This document shows positions 53,826 to 62,826 of a DNA stretch of 64,000 bases, one piece after another (position 1 is the stretch's first letter; each line of letters starts with the position of its first letter). The notes under the pieces are model-generated. The model was not told the origin of the DNA, made no database searches, and saw only the letters and a program-made list of their open reading frames with translations. Source of the DNA: Gluconacetobacter aggeris (lineage in GTDB: Bacteria > Pseudomonadota > Alphaproteobacteria > Acetobacterales > Acetobacteraceae); the NCBI RefSeq assembly GCF_014174395.1, contig NZ_JABEQD010000010.1, positions 100,830-164,829 of the forward strand, written 5' to 3'. The translations under genes and the position numbers were made by a program.

Positions 53826-54950
53826 ATGACCACGCACGCGCCGACCAGGCGGCTGCTCGCATCACGACGACACATGCTGGGGCTGGCCGCCGGAGCAGCC
53901 GGCAGCGGGCTGCTCCGGCCACCCGCCCTGCGGGCACAGCCACGGACATTGCTCCCGGTGGCCGAGGCCGACGCGCTGGTCGCCTTCGGCCATACCAGCC
54001 CGGTCACCGACGGCGGCTGGACGATGGCGCACGACCAGGGCGTGCAGGCGGTGCGCAAGGCCTTTCCGCGCCTGCGCACGGTCTATGTCGAAAGCGTGCC
54101 CTACTCGGCCGACGCCACGCGTATCTTCCGCCAGTTCGTGGCCGAAGGCGCGCAGATGGTCATCGCGACCTCCAACTATGGCGATTTCATCCGCGACGTC
54201 TCCGACCGCGCGCCCGATGTCGCCTTCATGGAATGCGACGGCCACGCCACCAGCGGCAATCTGGGCTGGTATTACATCACCCACTGGTACGCCAGCTACG
54301 TCATCGGCATCGCCGCCGGGCTGATGACACGCACCAACAAGATCGGCTTCGTCGGCTCCTTTCCCATCCCGTCCGTCTATGCGGGCGCCAACGCCGTGCT
54401 GCTGGGCGCACGCTCGGTCAACCCGGCCGTCACCCTGCAGGCCATCTCGATCAATGCGTGGTTCGACCCGCAGGCCGCCACCCAGGCCGGCAGCGCGCTG
54501 GCCGATAATGGCTGCGACTTCCTGTGCGGCATCATGGACGAACCCGCCTATCTGCGCGTGGCCGAACAGCGCGGCATCAAGGCGGCGATGTGGAACACCG
54601 ACATGCGCCAGTACGGGCCGGACGCCTATGTCAGCTCCGTCACGCTGGATTTCCGTGATTACTATGTCGAACAGGTGCGCGCCCGCCTGGCCGGCACCTG
54701 GCAACCCCAGGGCCATTTCCTGACCCTCGGCCACGGCGTGGACCGCGACCCGTGGGGCCGCACCGTCCCACCCGAAGTCGCGGCCCGGGCCGACGCGATG
54801 CGCACGCGCATCATGCAAGGCTACAACCCGTTCCAGGGCCCGATCCACGACGCCGCCGGCCGCCTCCGCGTGCCCCAGGGCCAGGCGATGGACGACGCGC
54901 TGATCTATCAGTGGGACTGGGCCGTGGCGGGAGTGACCGGCCTTGACTGA
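53826..54950 (+). CDS. BMP-family ABC transporter substrate-binding protein
   Basis: 374 residues from ATG 53826 (AGGTCAGGT upstream); a start at 53796 would add ten residues. The N-terminus has a twin-arginine-like motif (ASRRHMLGLAAGAAGSGLL), so export may use the Tat route. The BMP/Med fold (PnrA-type) shows FRQFVAEGAQMVIATS and NKIGFVGSFPIPSVYAGANA (by its ends NKIGFVG and SVYAGANA). Members bind nucleosides or purines. It is the first gene of a four-gene importer unit. Confidence 0.9.
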   Translation: MTTHAPTRRLLASRRHMLGLAAGAAGSGLLRPPALRAQPRTLLPVAEADALVAFGHTSPVTDGGWTMAHDQGVQAVRKAFPRLRTVYVESVPYSADATRIFRQFVAEGAQMVIATSNYGDFIRDVSDRAPDVAFMECDGHATSGNLGWYYITHWYASYVIGIAAGLMTRTNKIGFVGSFPIPSVYAGANAVLLGARSVNPAVTLQAISINAWFDPQAATQAGSALADNGCDFLCGIMDEPAYLRVAEQRGIKAAMWNTDMRQYGPDAYVSSVTLDFRDYYVEQVRARLAGTWQPQGHFLTLGHGVDRDPWGRTVPPEVAARADAMRTRIMQGYNPFQGPIHDAAGRLRVPQGQAMDDALIYQWDWAVAGVTGLD

Positions 54951-56550
54951 CCTGCGCCACACCCAGCCCGACGCTCCGCCCCCGATCGCGCCCGGCACGC
55001 CCCCGATCCTGCAATTGCAGGGAATCTGCAAATATTTCCCCGGCGTGATCGCCAACCAGGATGTCAGCCTCGACATCGCACCGGGCGAGATCCACGCCCT
55101 GCTGGGCGAAAACGGCGCCGGCAAGTCCACGCTGATGAACGTCGTCACCGGCATCTACCAGCCCGATGGCGGCGAGATCATCCTCAATGGCTACGGCCAG
55201 AGCCTCGCCGCCCCGCAGGACGCGATCCGCGCGGGCATCGGCATGGTCCACCAGCACTTCAAGCTGGTCCCCGCCTTCACGGTGGCCGAGAACATCCATC
55301 TCGGCTGGCGCGAAACCCCGTTCCGCGCCTCGGCAAAAACACTGGAAGCCCGCACCCGCGCCCTGTCGGACCGGTTCGGCTTTTCCGTCCGCCCCGACGC
55401 CATCGTGGCCGACCTCTCGGCGGGCGAACAGCAGCGGGTGGAAATCCTGCGCGTGCTGGCACGCCAGGCCCGGCTGCTGATCCTCGACGAACCCACGGCA
55501 GTGCTGACCCCGGCCGAAACGCGCGACCTGTTCCGCGCCCTGCGCGCCTTCCGCGCCCAGGGCAACGCCGTGATCCTGATCAGCCACAAGCTGGACGAGG
55601 TCATCGACATCTCCGACCGCATCAGCATCCTGCGCGCCGGCCGCAATGTCGGCACCTACCGCACGGCCGACTGCACCGCCGCCGGCCTCGCCACCCTCAT
55701 GGTCGGCCGCGAGATCGTCCGCCGCGACCTCCGCGCCCGCGCCCCCGGCGCCGCCCCCATCGCCCCCGCCCCGGTCCTGAGCCTGCGCGCCGCCACCTGC
55801 CGCGATCCGCGCGGCGTGGAAACCCTGCGCGACGTCACGCTCGACCTGCATGGCGGCGAAATCCTCGGCATCGCCGGCGTCGCCGGCAACGGACAGCGCG
55901 AACTCACCCAGGTCCTCACCGGCATGATGCCCCTCTCGGCGGGCGAGATCCTGCTCGACGGCACCCCAGCCCCGCTGGCCGACCCGGCCGCCTTCGCCCG
56001 CGCCGGCATCGGCCACATCCCCGAAGACCGGCTGCGCAGCGGCCTCGCGCCGTCGCTCGACATCACCGACAACATGGCCCTGCGCGAATATGACCGCCCG
56101 CCGATCGGCCGCCACGGCCTGTACGACCGCGCCGCCGCCGCCCGTCTGGCCGGCACGATCGTCGAGGCCGCCGAGGTCCGCGTGCCCGACCTCGCCACCC
56201 CCATCCGCAACCTGTCCGGCGGCAACCAGCAGCGGCTGGTGGCCCGGCGCGAGATCCGCATCGCCAGCCGGGTGCTGGTCGCGGCCTATCCCAGCCGGGG
56301 CCTGGATATCGGCGCCATCGCCACCGTCCTCCGCTATTTGACCGAATTGCGCGACCAGGGCGTGGCGGTGGTCCTGGTGTCCGAGGACCTGGAGGAACTG
56401 CTGAACGTCGCCGACCGCATCGGCGTCCTGTTCCACGGCCGGCTGATGGCCACGATCGACGCCGCAACGGCCGATATGGAAACGATCGGCCTGCTGATGG
56501 GCGGCCGTTCGACACAGAACAGCCCGGCACGGGACGGAGGACAAGCCTGA
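54943..56550 (+). CDS. Nucleoside/purine ABC importer, double ATPase
   Basis: 535 residues with TTG at 54943 as probable start, overlapping the BMP stop by 8 bp; GGGAG lies 9 nt upstream and no in-frame ATG is near. Two ATPase halves are fused: Walker A GENGAGKST (55-63), LSAGEQQRVEI and LILDEPTAVLT in the first. The second has degenerate Walker A GVAGNGQREL, LSGGNQQRLVARRE and VAAYPSRGLDIG. This asymmetry is normal for sugar/nucleoside importers. It energises the two permeases that follow. Confidence 0.93.
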   Translation: MTDLRHTQPDAPPPIAPGTPPILQLQGICKYFPGVIANQDVSLDIAPGEIHALLGENGAGKSTLMNVVTGIYQPDGGEIILNGYGQSLAAPQDAIRAGIGMVHQHFKLVPAFTVAENIHLGWRETPFRASAKTLEARTRALSDRFGFSVRPDAIVADLSAGEQQRVEILRVLARQARLLILDEPTAVLTPAETRDLFRALRAFRAQGNAVILISHKLDEVIDISDRISILRAGRNVGTYRTADCTAAGLATLMVGREIVRRDLRARAPGAAPIAPAPVLSLRAATCRDPRGVETLRDVTLDLHGGEILGIAGVAGNGQRELTQVLTGMMPLSAGEILLDGTPAPLADPAAFARAGIGHIPEDRLRSGLAPSLDITDNMALREYDRPPIGRHGLYDRAAAARLAGTIVEAAEVRVPDLATPIRNLSGGNQQRLVARREIRIASRVLVAAYPSRGLDIGAIATVLRYLTELRDQGVAVVLVSEDLEELLNVADRIGVLFHGRLMATIDAATADMETIGLLMGGRSTQNSPARDGGQA

Positions 56551-57632
56551 TGGCCGGCACGCTGCAACGCCAACCCACCGTCACCCCGGCCCGCCGGCTG
56601 GCCTGGCGCGCGGGCGCCGTCGTCACCGCCCTGGCGATCACCACCCTCTTCCTCGCTTTGTCGGGCCGCGACCCGCGCCTGCTGGCCGACCTGGTGGTGC
56701 GCTCCACGGTGGGCTCGCGCTTCGGGCTGGAAGACCTCGCCCTGTTCCTCACCCCCCTGCTGCTGACCGGCGCGGCCGTGACCGTGACGGGGCGGATCGG
56801 CGTATGGAATATCGGCGCCGAGGGCCAGTTCTATGCCGGCGCCATCGGCGCCACCGCCATCGGCCTGTTCCTGCCCGGCCCATCCTGGCTGCTGCTGCCG
56901 CTGATGGCCGCCAGCGGCATCGCCTGCGGCATGGGCTGGATTCTGGTCCCCGCTTTGGCCCGCGCCTATGCGGGCGTGAACGAGATCATCACCACCCTGC
57001 TGCTCAATTTCGTCGCCGGGCTGCTGACCACCTATCTGGCGGTCGGCCCATGGCATGACCGCGTCACCGGCGCGCTGGCCTCGACCGGCCGCCTGCCGGT
57101 ACGCATCCCCGAAATCTGGGGCGTGGTCCATTGGGGGTTCCCCATCGCCCTGGCCATCGTGCTGGGGCTGGCATGGCTCACCACCCGCACACGCTGGGGC
57201 TACCAGATCACCATCGGCGGCGCGAACGAACAGGCGGCCCGCTACGCCGGCATCCCGGTCCGCGCCCGCATCCTGGGCGTCATGCTGCTCTCCGGCGGCC
57301 TGGCCGCGCTGGCGGGCATGTTCGAAGTCGCGGGCACGGTGCACCGGCTGCAAGGCGGCCTGGCCAATAATTTCGGCTATTTCGGCATCGTGGTCGCGGT
57401 GCTGGCGCGCGGATCGTGCCTCAACGTGCTGCCCGCCGCCCTGCTGATGGCCTTCATCCTCAATGCCGGCATCGTGCTGCAAACCCAGCAACTGACAAGC
57501 TCGGCCGTGCTGGCCATCACCGGACTGGTCCTGTTCATGATCGCCATCGCCGACGAACTCGCCCATTACCGCCCGGTGACGATCCGTCCCGTCACCCCCC
57601 GCCCTGCCACAAGCGCGGAGGCCCGGCCATGA
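56550..57632 (+). CDS. Nucleoside ABC importer permease 1
   Basis: 360 residues with about eight to nine membrane segments, TGATG overlap with the ATPase gene. GVWNIGAEGQFYAGAIGAT is the BPD_transp_2 (branched-chain/sugar/nucleoside) permease signature, and GVNEIITTLLLNFVAGLL the coupling region. Its partner starts in an ATGA overlap. Confidence 0.92.
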   Translation: MAGTLQRQPTVTPARRLAWRAGAVVTALAITTLFLALSGRDPRLLADLVVRSTVGSRFGLEDLALFLTPLLLTGAAVTVTGRIGVWNIGAEGQFYAGAIGATAIGLFLPGPSWLLLPLMAASGIACGMGWILVPALARAYAGVNEIITTLLLNFVAGLLTTYLAVGPWHDRVTGALASTGRLPVRIPEIWGVVHWGFPIALAIVLGLAWLTTRTRWGYQITIGGANEQAARYAGIPVRARILGVMLLSGGLAALAGMFEVAGTVHRLQGGLANNFGYFGIVVAVLARGSCLNVLPAALLMAFILNAGIVLQTQQLTSSAVLAITGLVLFMIAIADELAHYRPVTIRPVTPRPATSAEARP

Positions 57633-58567
57633 TCGACCTGCTGACCGGCATGCTCTCCACTGCAATCCTCGCCGGCGGCGTGCTCGCCCTGGCCGCACTG
57701 GGCGAGGTCCTGGCCGAACGCGTGGGCGTCACCAATCTCGGCGTCGAGGGGCTGATGTCGATGGGCGCGGTGGTCGCCATCATCACCGTGGTCGCCACCC
57801 CCAACCCGTGGCTGGGCCTGCTGGCGGCCACGCTCGCCGGCGCGGCGGGCGGCATGGCCTTCGCCTTCGCCACCGTCATCGTCCGCGCCAACCAGGTCCT
57901 GTGCGGGCTGGCCGTCACCTTCCTCGGCCTCGGCCTGTCGGCCAGTATCGGCCATGATTACGCGGGCGTGCCCTCGCCCGCCACCTTCGGCCGCGTGCCC
58001 GTCCCCGGCCTGTCGGCGCTGCCGGTCATCGGCCCCGCCTTCTTCGGCCAGAATGTGCCGGTCTACCTCATCTACCTGGTCCTGCCGGCGGCGGCGCACT
58101 GGGTGATGTTCCACACCCGCCACGGGCTGGCGATGCGCGCGGTGGGCGAAAACCCGGCGGCGGCCGACGCGGCGGGCCTGCCTGTCACCGCCTTGCGCTT
58201 CTGGTACGTCACGCTGGGCGCCGGCCTGGCCGGGGCCGCCGGCGGCTACCTCACACTCACCTACGTGCCCGTCTGGTCCGAGGGGCTGGTGGCGGGACGG
58301 GGCTGGATCGCCCTGGCCCTGGTCATCTTCGCCGGCTACCGGCCCTTCGGCGCCACCCTGTCGGGCCTGCTGTTCGGACTGATCACCGCGCTCTCCTTCG
58401 TCGGCCAGGCCCGCAACTGGCCGATCGCGCCGGCCTTCCTGAACATGCTGCCCTATCTGGGCACGATCGCGTTCATCATCGTGCCGGTGGTCGTCTGGCA
58501 CCGCATGCGCCGCATCATGGCCGCCCCGGCGGCGCTCGGCGTACCGTATCATCGCGACGTGAGGTAA
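57629..58567 (+). CDS. Nucleoside ABC importer permease 2
   Basis: 312 residues from ATG 57629. ERVGVTNLGVEGLMSMGAV is the same permease signature as in permease 1, here in the shorter partner. AVGENPAAADAAGLPVTALRFWYV is the cytoplasmic coupling loop (given by AVGENPAAADAAG). With the preceding three genes it forms a complete importer. Nine bases separate it from the oxygenase gene, which is therefore likely in the same transcript. Confidence 0.92.
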   Translation: MIDLLTGMLSTAILAGGVLALAALGEVLAERVGVTNLGVEGLMSMGAVVAIITVVATPNPWLGLLAATLAGAAGGMAFAFATVIVRANQVLCGLAVTFLGLGLSASIGHDYAGVPSPATFGRVPVPGLSALPVIGPAFFGQNVPVYLIYLVLPAAAHWVMFHTRHGLAMRAVGENPAAADAAGLPVTALRFWYVTLGAGLAGAAGGYLTLTYVPVWSEGLVAGRGWIALALVIFAGYRPFGATLSGLLFGLITALSFVGQARNWPIAPAFLNMLPYLGTIAFIIVPVVVWHRMRRIMAAPAALGVPYHRDVR

Positions 58568-58576
58568 GGAGCCCCA

Positions 58577-59449
58577 ATGACCCATCGCGTGGACCCCACC
58601 GACCGCGCCGTGCTCGATGCCTGGCACGCGGTCGGCTTCCTCGAAACACTGGCAGCAGGCCCCACCCATACGCGCCTGCTGGGCGAGGCCCTGACAATCC
58701 AGCGCACCGCCGACGGCACGATCCAGGTCCGGGCCGAAGGGCACGATACCCCCCTTCCCATCGCCGAACGCCATGGCTGCCTGTGGACCAGCCTCGGCAC
58801 GCCCCCCGCCACCCCACTCGCCATCCCGGAAGCCGACGAGCCCGATCGCCGCCTGGTCTGCTGCGGCTCGATCGACGTCCATGCGTCGGGCCTGCGCGTG
58901 GTCGAGAATTTCCTCGACATGGCGCATTTCCCCTTCGTCCACACCAATATCCTGGGCGCCGAACCGCAGACCGAAGTCCTGCGCTACCACACGGAATGGC
59001 GGCGCGACGTGGACGAGGTCTGGGCCACCGACTGCCGCTTCCACCAGCCGCAGGCCGCCCTGTCGGCATCGGGCGGGCAGGATACGGGCTATATCTACCG
59101 CGTCGCCTCGCCCTTCGTGACCCTGCTGTACAAGACCTGCCCCAACGACGCGCTGCGCCCCGACGTCATCGCCCTGTTCGTCCAGCCGACGGAACCCGAA
59201 CGATGCCGCGCCCACCCCGTCATGTTCCTGATCGACGAACTCTCGGCCCAGGCCGACCTGATCCAGTTCCAGCAGAAGATCTTCCTGCAGGACCGCATCA
59301 TTCTCGAAAACCAGCGCCCCCGCCTGCTACCATTGGACGCGCGCGCCGAAATCCCCACCCGCGCCGACTCCCTCTCTGTCACCTACCGCCGCTGGCTGAA
59401 GGAAAAACAGGTCCGCTACGGCGCTACCGGCACCCTGCCCACCTCTTGA
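58577..59449 (+). CDS. Ring-hydroxylating oxygenase-like catalytic subunit lacking the Rieske cluster
   Basis: 290 residues; GAGGTAAGGAG precedes the ATG. The catalytic half shows VVENFLDMAHFPFVH (108-122), the D-x2-H-x4-H motif of the mononuclear iron site (Asp114, His117, His122). The N-terminal part looks like a Rieske domain from which the two ligand loops are missing: residues 37-74 go from LTIQRTADG to GCLWTSLG without CxH or CxxH. Such subunits (NdmC in methylxanthine N-demethylation) borrow a Rieske centre from another protein. The candidate donor is at 52089-52757. Confidence 0.85.
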   Translation: MTHRVDPTDRAVLDAWHAVGFLETLAAGPTHTRLLGEALTIQRTADGTIQVRAEGHDTPLPIAERHGCLWTSLGTPPATPLAIPEADEPDRRLVCCGSIDVHASGLRVVENFLDMAHFPFVHTNILGAEPQTEVLRYHTEWRRDVDEVWATDCRFHQPQAALSASGGQDTGYIYRVASPFVTLLYKTCPNDALRPDVIALFVQPTEPERCRAHPVMFLIDELSAQADLIQFQQKIFLQDRIILENQRPRLLPLDARAEIPTRADSLSVTYRRWLKEKQVRYGATGTLPTS

Positions 59450-59456
59450 GAGGCCG

Positions 59457-60968
59457 TCAGATCCGCATCGAGCCCGTGTCGATAAAACGCTGATGCCAGG
59501 ACAGCGCCTCGCCCAGCAGGTGAGGCGTATCGCCCCCGCCTCCATCCACCCTCTCGGCCCGCGCCAGATAGTCCCGCAATTGCGGCCGGAAATCCGGATG
59601 GGCGCAGTTCTCGATAATCACCCGCGCCCGCCGCCGCGCCGACAGGCCGCGCAGATCGGCCAGCCCCTGTTCGGTCACCAGCACATGAACATCCTGATTG
59701 ATGTTGTCGACATGCGACACCATGGGCACGATCGAGGAAATCGCGCCATTGCGCGCAACGGACGGCAGCATGAAGATCGACAGCAGCGCGCTGCGGGCAA
59801 AATCGCCCGACCCGCCGATCCCATTCTGCACCCGCGACCCCATGACGCGGGTGGAATTGACGTTGCCGTAGATATCGGCCTCGATCCCCGCATTCATCGT
59901 AATACAGTTCAGGCCCCGCGCCACCGCCGGATTGTTGCTGACCTCCTGCTGGCGCAGCACCAGACGGTCGCGCAGCACCCCCATGTCGGCCTTCGCCGCC
60001 GCCGCCTGCACGTTGCTCAGATACAGCGACGCGCCGGAGACGACGCGCATCTTGCCGCTGCGCACCATGTCCAGCATGCCGTCCTGGATCACTTCGGTAT
60101 AGGCGGTCAGGTTCTCGAACGGCGCATCGGCCAGCGCCGTCATCACGGCATTGGCGATATTCCCCACCCCCGATTGCAGGGGCGGCAACGCCTCCGGCAG
60201 CCGGCCGCGCGCCACCTCGTGCTTGAGAAATTCGATGATATGGCCGGCAATACGGGTGGCATCGGGCACGGCACGAAACGACTGTCCCAGATCTCCCTCG
60301 TCAGTCCGCACCACTGCCGCGATCTTTTCCGGCGGCACCCGCAGCACCGTTCCACCGATGCGCTCGCCCGCCCATGACACCACGGGCAGCCGGGCGCCGG
60401 CCTCGCGGTCGCCGGCCCAGATATCGTGAATGCCCTCCAGTTCGGTCGTATGCCAGCCATTCACCTCGATGATCACCCTGTCGGCCATCTCCAGCCAGGT
60501 CTTGGCATTGCCGATCGCCAGCGTCGGCACGATGCCGCCATCCTCGCGGATCAGCGCCGCCTCGATGACCGCCACATCGACCTTGCCGAAGAACCCCGCG
60601 CGCGCCCAGGGCGCGACACGGCTCAGATGCGTGTCGACATAGGCCACCTTGCCTTCATTGGCCTGCGCCCGCAGGTCGGCATCCCCCATATAGGGCATGC
60701 GGAAACTGATCGCCTCGGCACGGGCCAGCACCCCGTCCACATCCGGCGTGGTGGATGCCCCCGTCAGCAGGCTGATCGCGAACGGCTCGCCCTGTTCATG
60801 CCGCGCAATGGCCCGGCGGGCCAACGCCCTGGGCAGCGCCTTGGGCGTGCCGCCGGGGCCGAACCCGCCCATCCCCACCACGTCCCCATGCGCGATCAGG
60901 CCCGCCGCCTCATCCGCGTCCATGATCCTGTGCCTGAACGCCGCATTGTGGACACGCTCTTCGGCCAT
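59457..60968 (-). CDS. aarC: Succinyl-CoA:acetate CoA-transferase (AarC-type)
   Basis: 503 residues; GGGAGA lies upstream of the ATG. The class I CoA-transferase pair of folds contains GVGNIANAV (267-275) and the nucleophile Glu292 in YTEVIQDGMLD. In Acetobacter AarC, 505 residues long, this enzyme replaces succinyl-CoA synthetase in the citric acid cycle and detoxifies acetate. Acetyl-CoA hydrolase/propionyl-CoA:succinate transferase relatives are alternatives. It converges with the oxygenase gene with 7 bp between stops. The 290-bp gap before the quinone-reductase gene holds no gene. Confidence 0.85.
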   Translation of the reverse strand: MAEERVHNAAFRHRIMDADEAAGLIAHGDVVGMGGFGPGGTPKALPRALARRAIARHEQGEPFAISLLTGASTTPDVDGVLARAEAISFRMPYMGDADLRAQANEGKVAYVDTHLSRVAPWARAGFFGKVDVAVIEAALIREDGGIVPTLAIGNAKTWLEMADRVIIEVNGWHTTELEGIHDIWAGDREAGARLPVVSWAGERIGGTVLRVPPEKIAAVVRTDEGDLGQSFRAVPDATRIAGHIIEFLKHEVARGRLPEALPPLQSGVGNIANAVMTALADAPFENLTAYTEVIQDGMLDMVRSGKMRVVSGASLYLSNVQAAAAKADMGVLRDRLVLRQQEVSNNPAVARGLNCITMNAGIEADIYGNVNSTRVMGSRVQNGIGGSGDFARSALLSIFMLPSVARNGAISSIVPMVSHVDNINQDVHVLVTEQGLADLRGLSARRRARVIIENCAHPDFRPQLRDYLARAERVDGGGGDTPHLLGEALSWHQRFIDTGSMRI

Positions 60969-61259
60969 GGCGTTCTCCCGTCATCATTCTTGTTCTTGTT
61001 TTTTCCGGTTTCCGGCGGTCATGACCGCATATTCCCGGAACGCACAGCCACTCTCAGTCTCTCAAACGCACACAAAATACCAATCATTTGTTAGGTTAAC
61101 TCGTGTAAAGCCCGACCCCGCGCCTGTCGAGGCCGAATATGAAAACGCACCATCACACGTGATTGAACGCCCATACACCGCAAGCCGTTTCCCCAGCCCG
61201 ACGCACCCGCCCATCTCGGGCGACAGGAAAAGCAGCTCCGCCGCCCGAGGCCGCCAGTC

Positions 61260-62291
61260 TCAGAGCCTGTCCGAAAACCCCTCCAGCACGATCTTGCCCC
61301 GCGCCCGCCCGCTTTCCAGCAAAGCATGCGCCCGTTTCAGATTGGCGGCACAGATCGGCCCGAACTGCTCGGCCATCGTGCTGCGCAGCGTCCCGGCATC
61401 CACCAGCCGCGCCACTTCGTCCAGAATCTCGCCCTGGCGCCCCATATCGGGGGTAGCGAACATCGAGCGGGTGAACATCAATTCCCAATGCACCGCCACG
61501 CTCCTGGCCTTGAACGGCAGGATGTCGAAGGCCGGCGGATCGTCGATCAGCCCCATATGGCCCTGCGGCGCGATCAGTTCCGCGATATCGGTCCGATGCC
61601 GGTCGGTCTGGGTCGTGGAAAAGACGAAGCCGGGCGCCCCACCGGGCAGCGCCGCCACCTGCGGGGCAAGAGAACGGGCATGGTCGATCACATGCGTGGC
61701 CCCCAGTTCCACGACCCAGTCCCGCGTCTCGGGCCGCGAGGCGGTCGCAATCACCTCCAGCCCCGTCAGCGCCCGCACAAGCTGAATGGCCACCGACCCG
61801 ACACCGCCGGCCCCGCCGACGATCAGCACCGAAGGCGCCGCACCCGGCACCGGGCGCCGGATATCCAGCCGGTCGAACAGCATTTCCCACGCCGTCAGCG
61901 CGGTCAGCGGCAGGGCGGCGGCCCGGGCCCAGTCCAGCGTGCGCGGCATGTGCCCGACGATGCGTTCATCCACCAGATGATATTCCGCGTTCGTCCCCTG
62001 CCGCCCCAGCGCCCCGGCATAGAAGACCGGGTCACCAACCCTGAAGCGCGTCACCTCCGGCCCGACGGCGGCTACCACCCCGGCGGCATCCCAGCCAAGG
62101 ACTTTCCACGCGCCCGGCTCGGCCTGCGCGCGCAGGCGCACCTTGGTATCCACCGGATTGACCGACACCGCACGAACCGCGACCAGCAGGTCGCGCCCGG
62201 CGGCAACGGGCACCGGCAGATCGAGATCGACCAGCGCGTCATCGGCGCTGATGGGGCGGGAAAACTGATAACCGACGGCGCGCATGGCCAT
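61260..62291 (-). CDS. Zinc-type alcohol dehydrogenase family, quinone-reductase-like
   Basis: 343 residues; AAGGAAGGA precedes two possible starts (MAM). The MDR fold shows VNPVDTKVR, GWDAAGVVAAVG and the NADPH loop VGGAGGVGSVAIQLVRAL. Zinc-ligand cysteines are absent, as in zeta-crystallin/ZADH-type enoyl or quinone reductases. Divergent from an HxlR regulator, an arrangement common for quinone-responsive pairs such as qorA/qorR, so probably induced by quinone or electrophile stress. Confidence 0.88.
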   Translation of the reverse strand: MAMRAVGYQFSRPISADDALVDLDLPVPVAAGRDLLVAVRAVSVNPVDTKVRLRAQAEPGAWKVLGWDAAGVVAAVGPEVTRFRVGDPVFYAGALGRQGTNAEYHLVDERIVGHMPRTLDWARAAALPLTALTAWEMLFDRLDIRRPVPGAAPSVLIVGGAGGVGSVAIQLVRALTGLEVIATASRPETRDWVVELGATHVIDHARSLAPQVAALPGGAPGFVFSTTQTDRHRTDIAELIAPQGHMGLIDDPPAFDILPFKARSVAVHWELMFTRSMFATPDMGRQGEILDEVARLVDAGTLRSTMAEQFGPICAANLKRAHALLESGRARGKIVLEGFSDRL

Positions 62292-62300
62292 GTTCCTTCC

Positions 62301-62330
62301 TTGTCGTGCCGCCAGGTGAACCCCTATGAT
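62301..62330 (+). promoter_or_regulatory. Probable promoter of the HxlR gene
   Basis: TTGTCG (62301-62306), an 18-bp spacer and TATGAT (62325-62330) fit a sigma-70 promoter. It covers the earliest possible ATG at 62326, which supports the later start at 62386. CTAT/ATAG ends around 62334-62366 flank the transcribed leader and may belong to an operator. Confidence 0.45.
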
Positions 62331-62385
62331 GCGCTATACGCAAGAACGCACATTTATCGCCCATAGTGTCGGAAATGATACCGTC

Positions 62386-62778
62386 ATGACCCGTACCCGC
62401 CACCTCAACCAGGATTGCTCGCCCGGCTGCGCCGTCGAGGCCACGCTCCAGGTCATCGGCGGCAAATGGAAAGGCGTGATCCTCTATCACCTGTTCGAGC
62501 GCACCATGCGCTTCAACGAACTGAAGCGCCGGCTGGCCAACGTCACCCAGCGGATGCTGACCACACAATTGCGCGAACTGGAACGCGACGGGCTGATCAC
62601 CCGCACCATCTTTCCGGAAGTCCCACCCAAGGTGGAATACAGCCTGTCCGAGCGCGGGCGCACCCTGCACGCCGTCATCACGGCGCTGAAGGATTGGGGC
62701 GACCACCACGCCCCACCCGCGGAAAAAAAGCCCCTATCCGTTCAGGAACATCCCCTGCCCCAAACACACCTCCCCTGA
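62386..62778 (+). CDS. HxlR-family transcriptional regulator
   Basis: 130 residues from the ATG at 62386. The winged helix-turn-helix reads VIGGKWKGVILYHLFERTMRFNELKRRL (by its ends VIGGKWKGVIL and FNELKRRL) then TQRMLTTQLRELERDGLITR, the HxlR signature. Two cysteines near the N-terminus (QDCSPGC, residues 11 and 15) are where redox-sensing members such as YodB and QorR carry theirs. It most likely represses the divergent quinone-reductase-like gene. Confidence 0.9.
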   Translation: MTRTRHLNQDCSPGCAVEATLQVIGGKWKGVILYHLFERTMRFNELKRRLANVTQRMLTTQLRELERDGLITRTIFPEVPPKVEYSLSERGRTLHAVITALKDWGDHHAPPAEKKPLSVQEHPLPQTHLP

Positions 62779-62796
62779 ACGAATCAGAGTTTTTTG

Positions 62797-62818
62797 GTTC
62801 TTTTTTTCAAAAAAGAAC
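62797..62818. terminator. AT-rich bidirectional hairpin between convergent genes
   Basis: GTTCTTTTTT (62797-62806) and AAAAAAGAAC (62809-62818) pair perfectly around TC. It sits between the convergent HxlR and FMN-reductase genes, so T-runs are available in both directions; the stem is AT-rich and thus weaker than a classical terminator. Confidence 0.6.
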
Positions 62819-62826
62819 GTCTTCCC

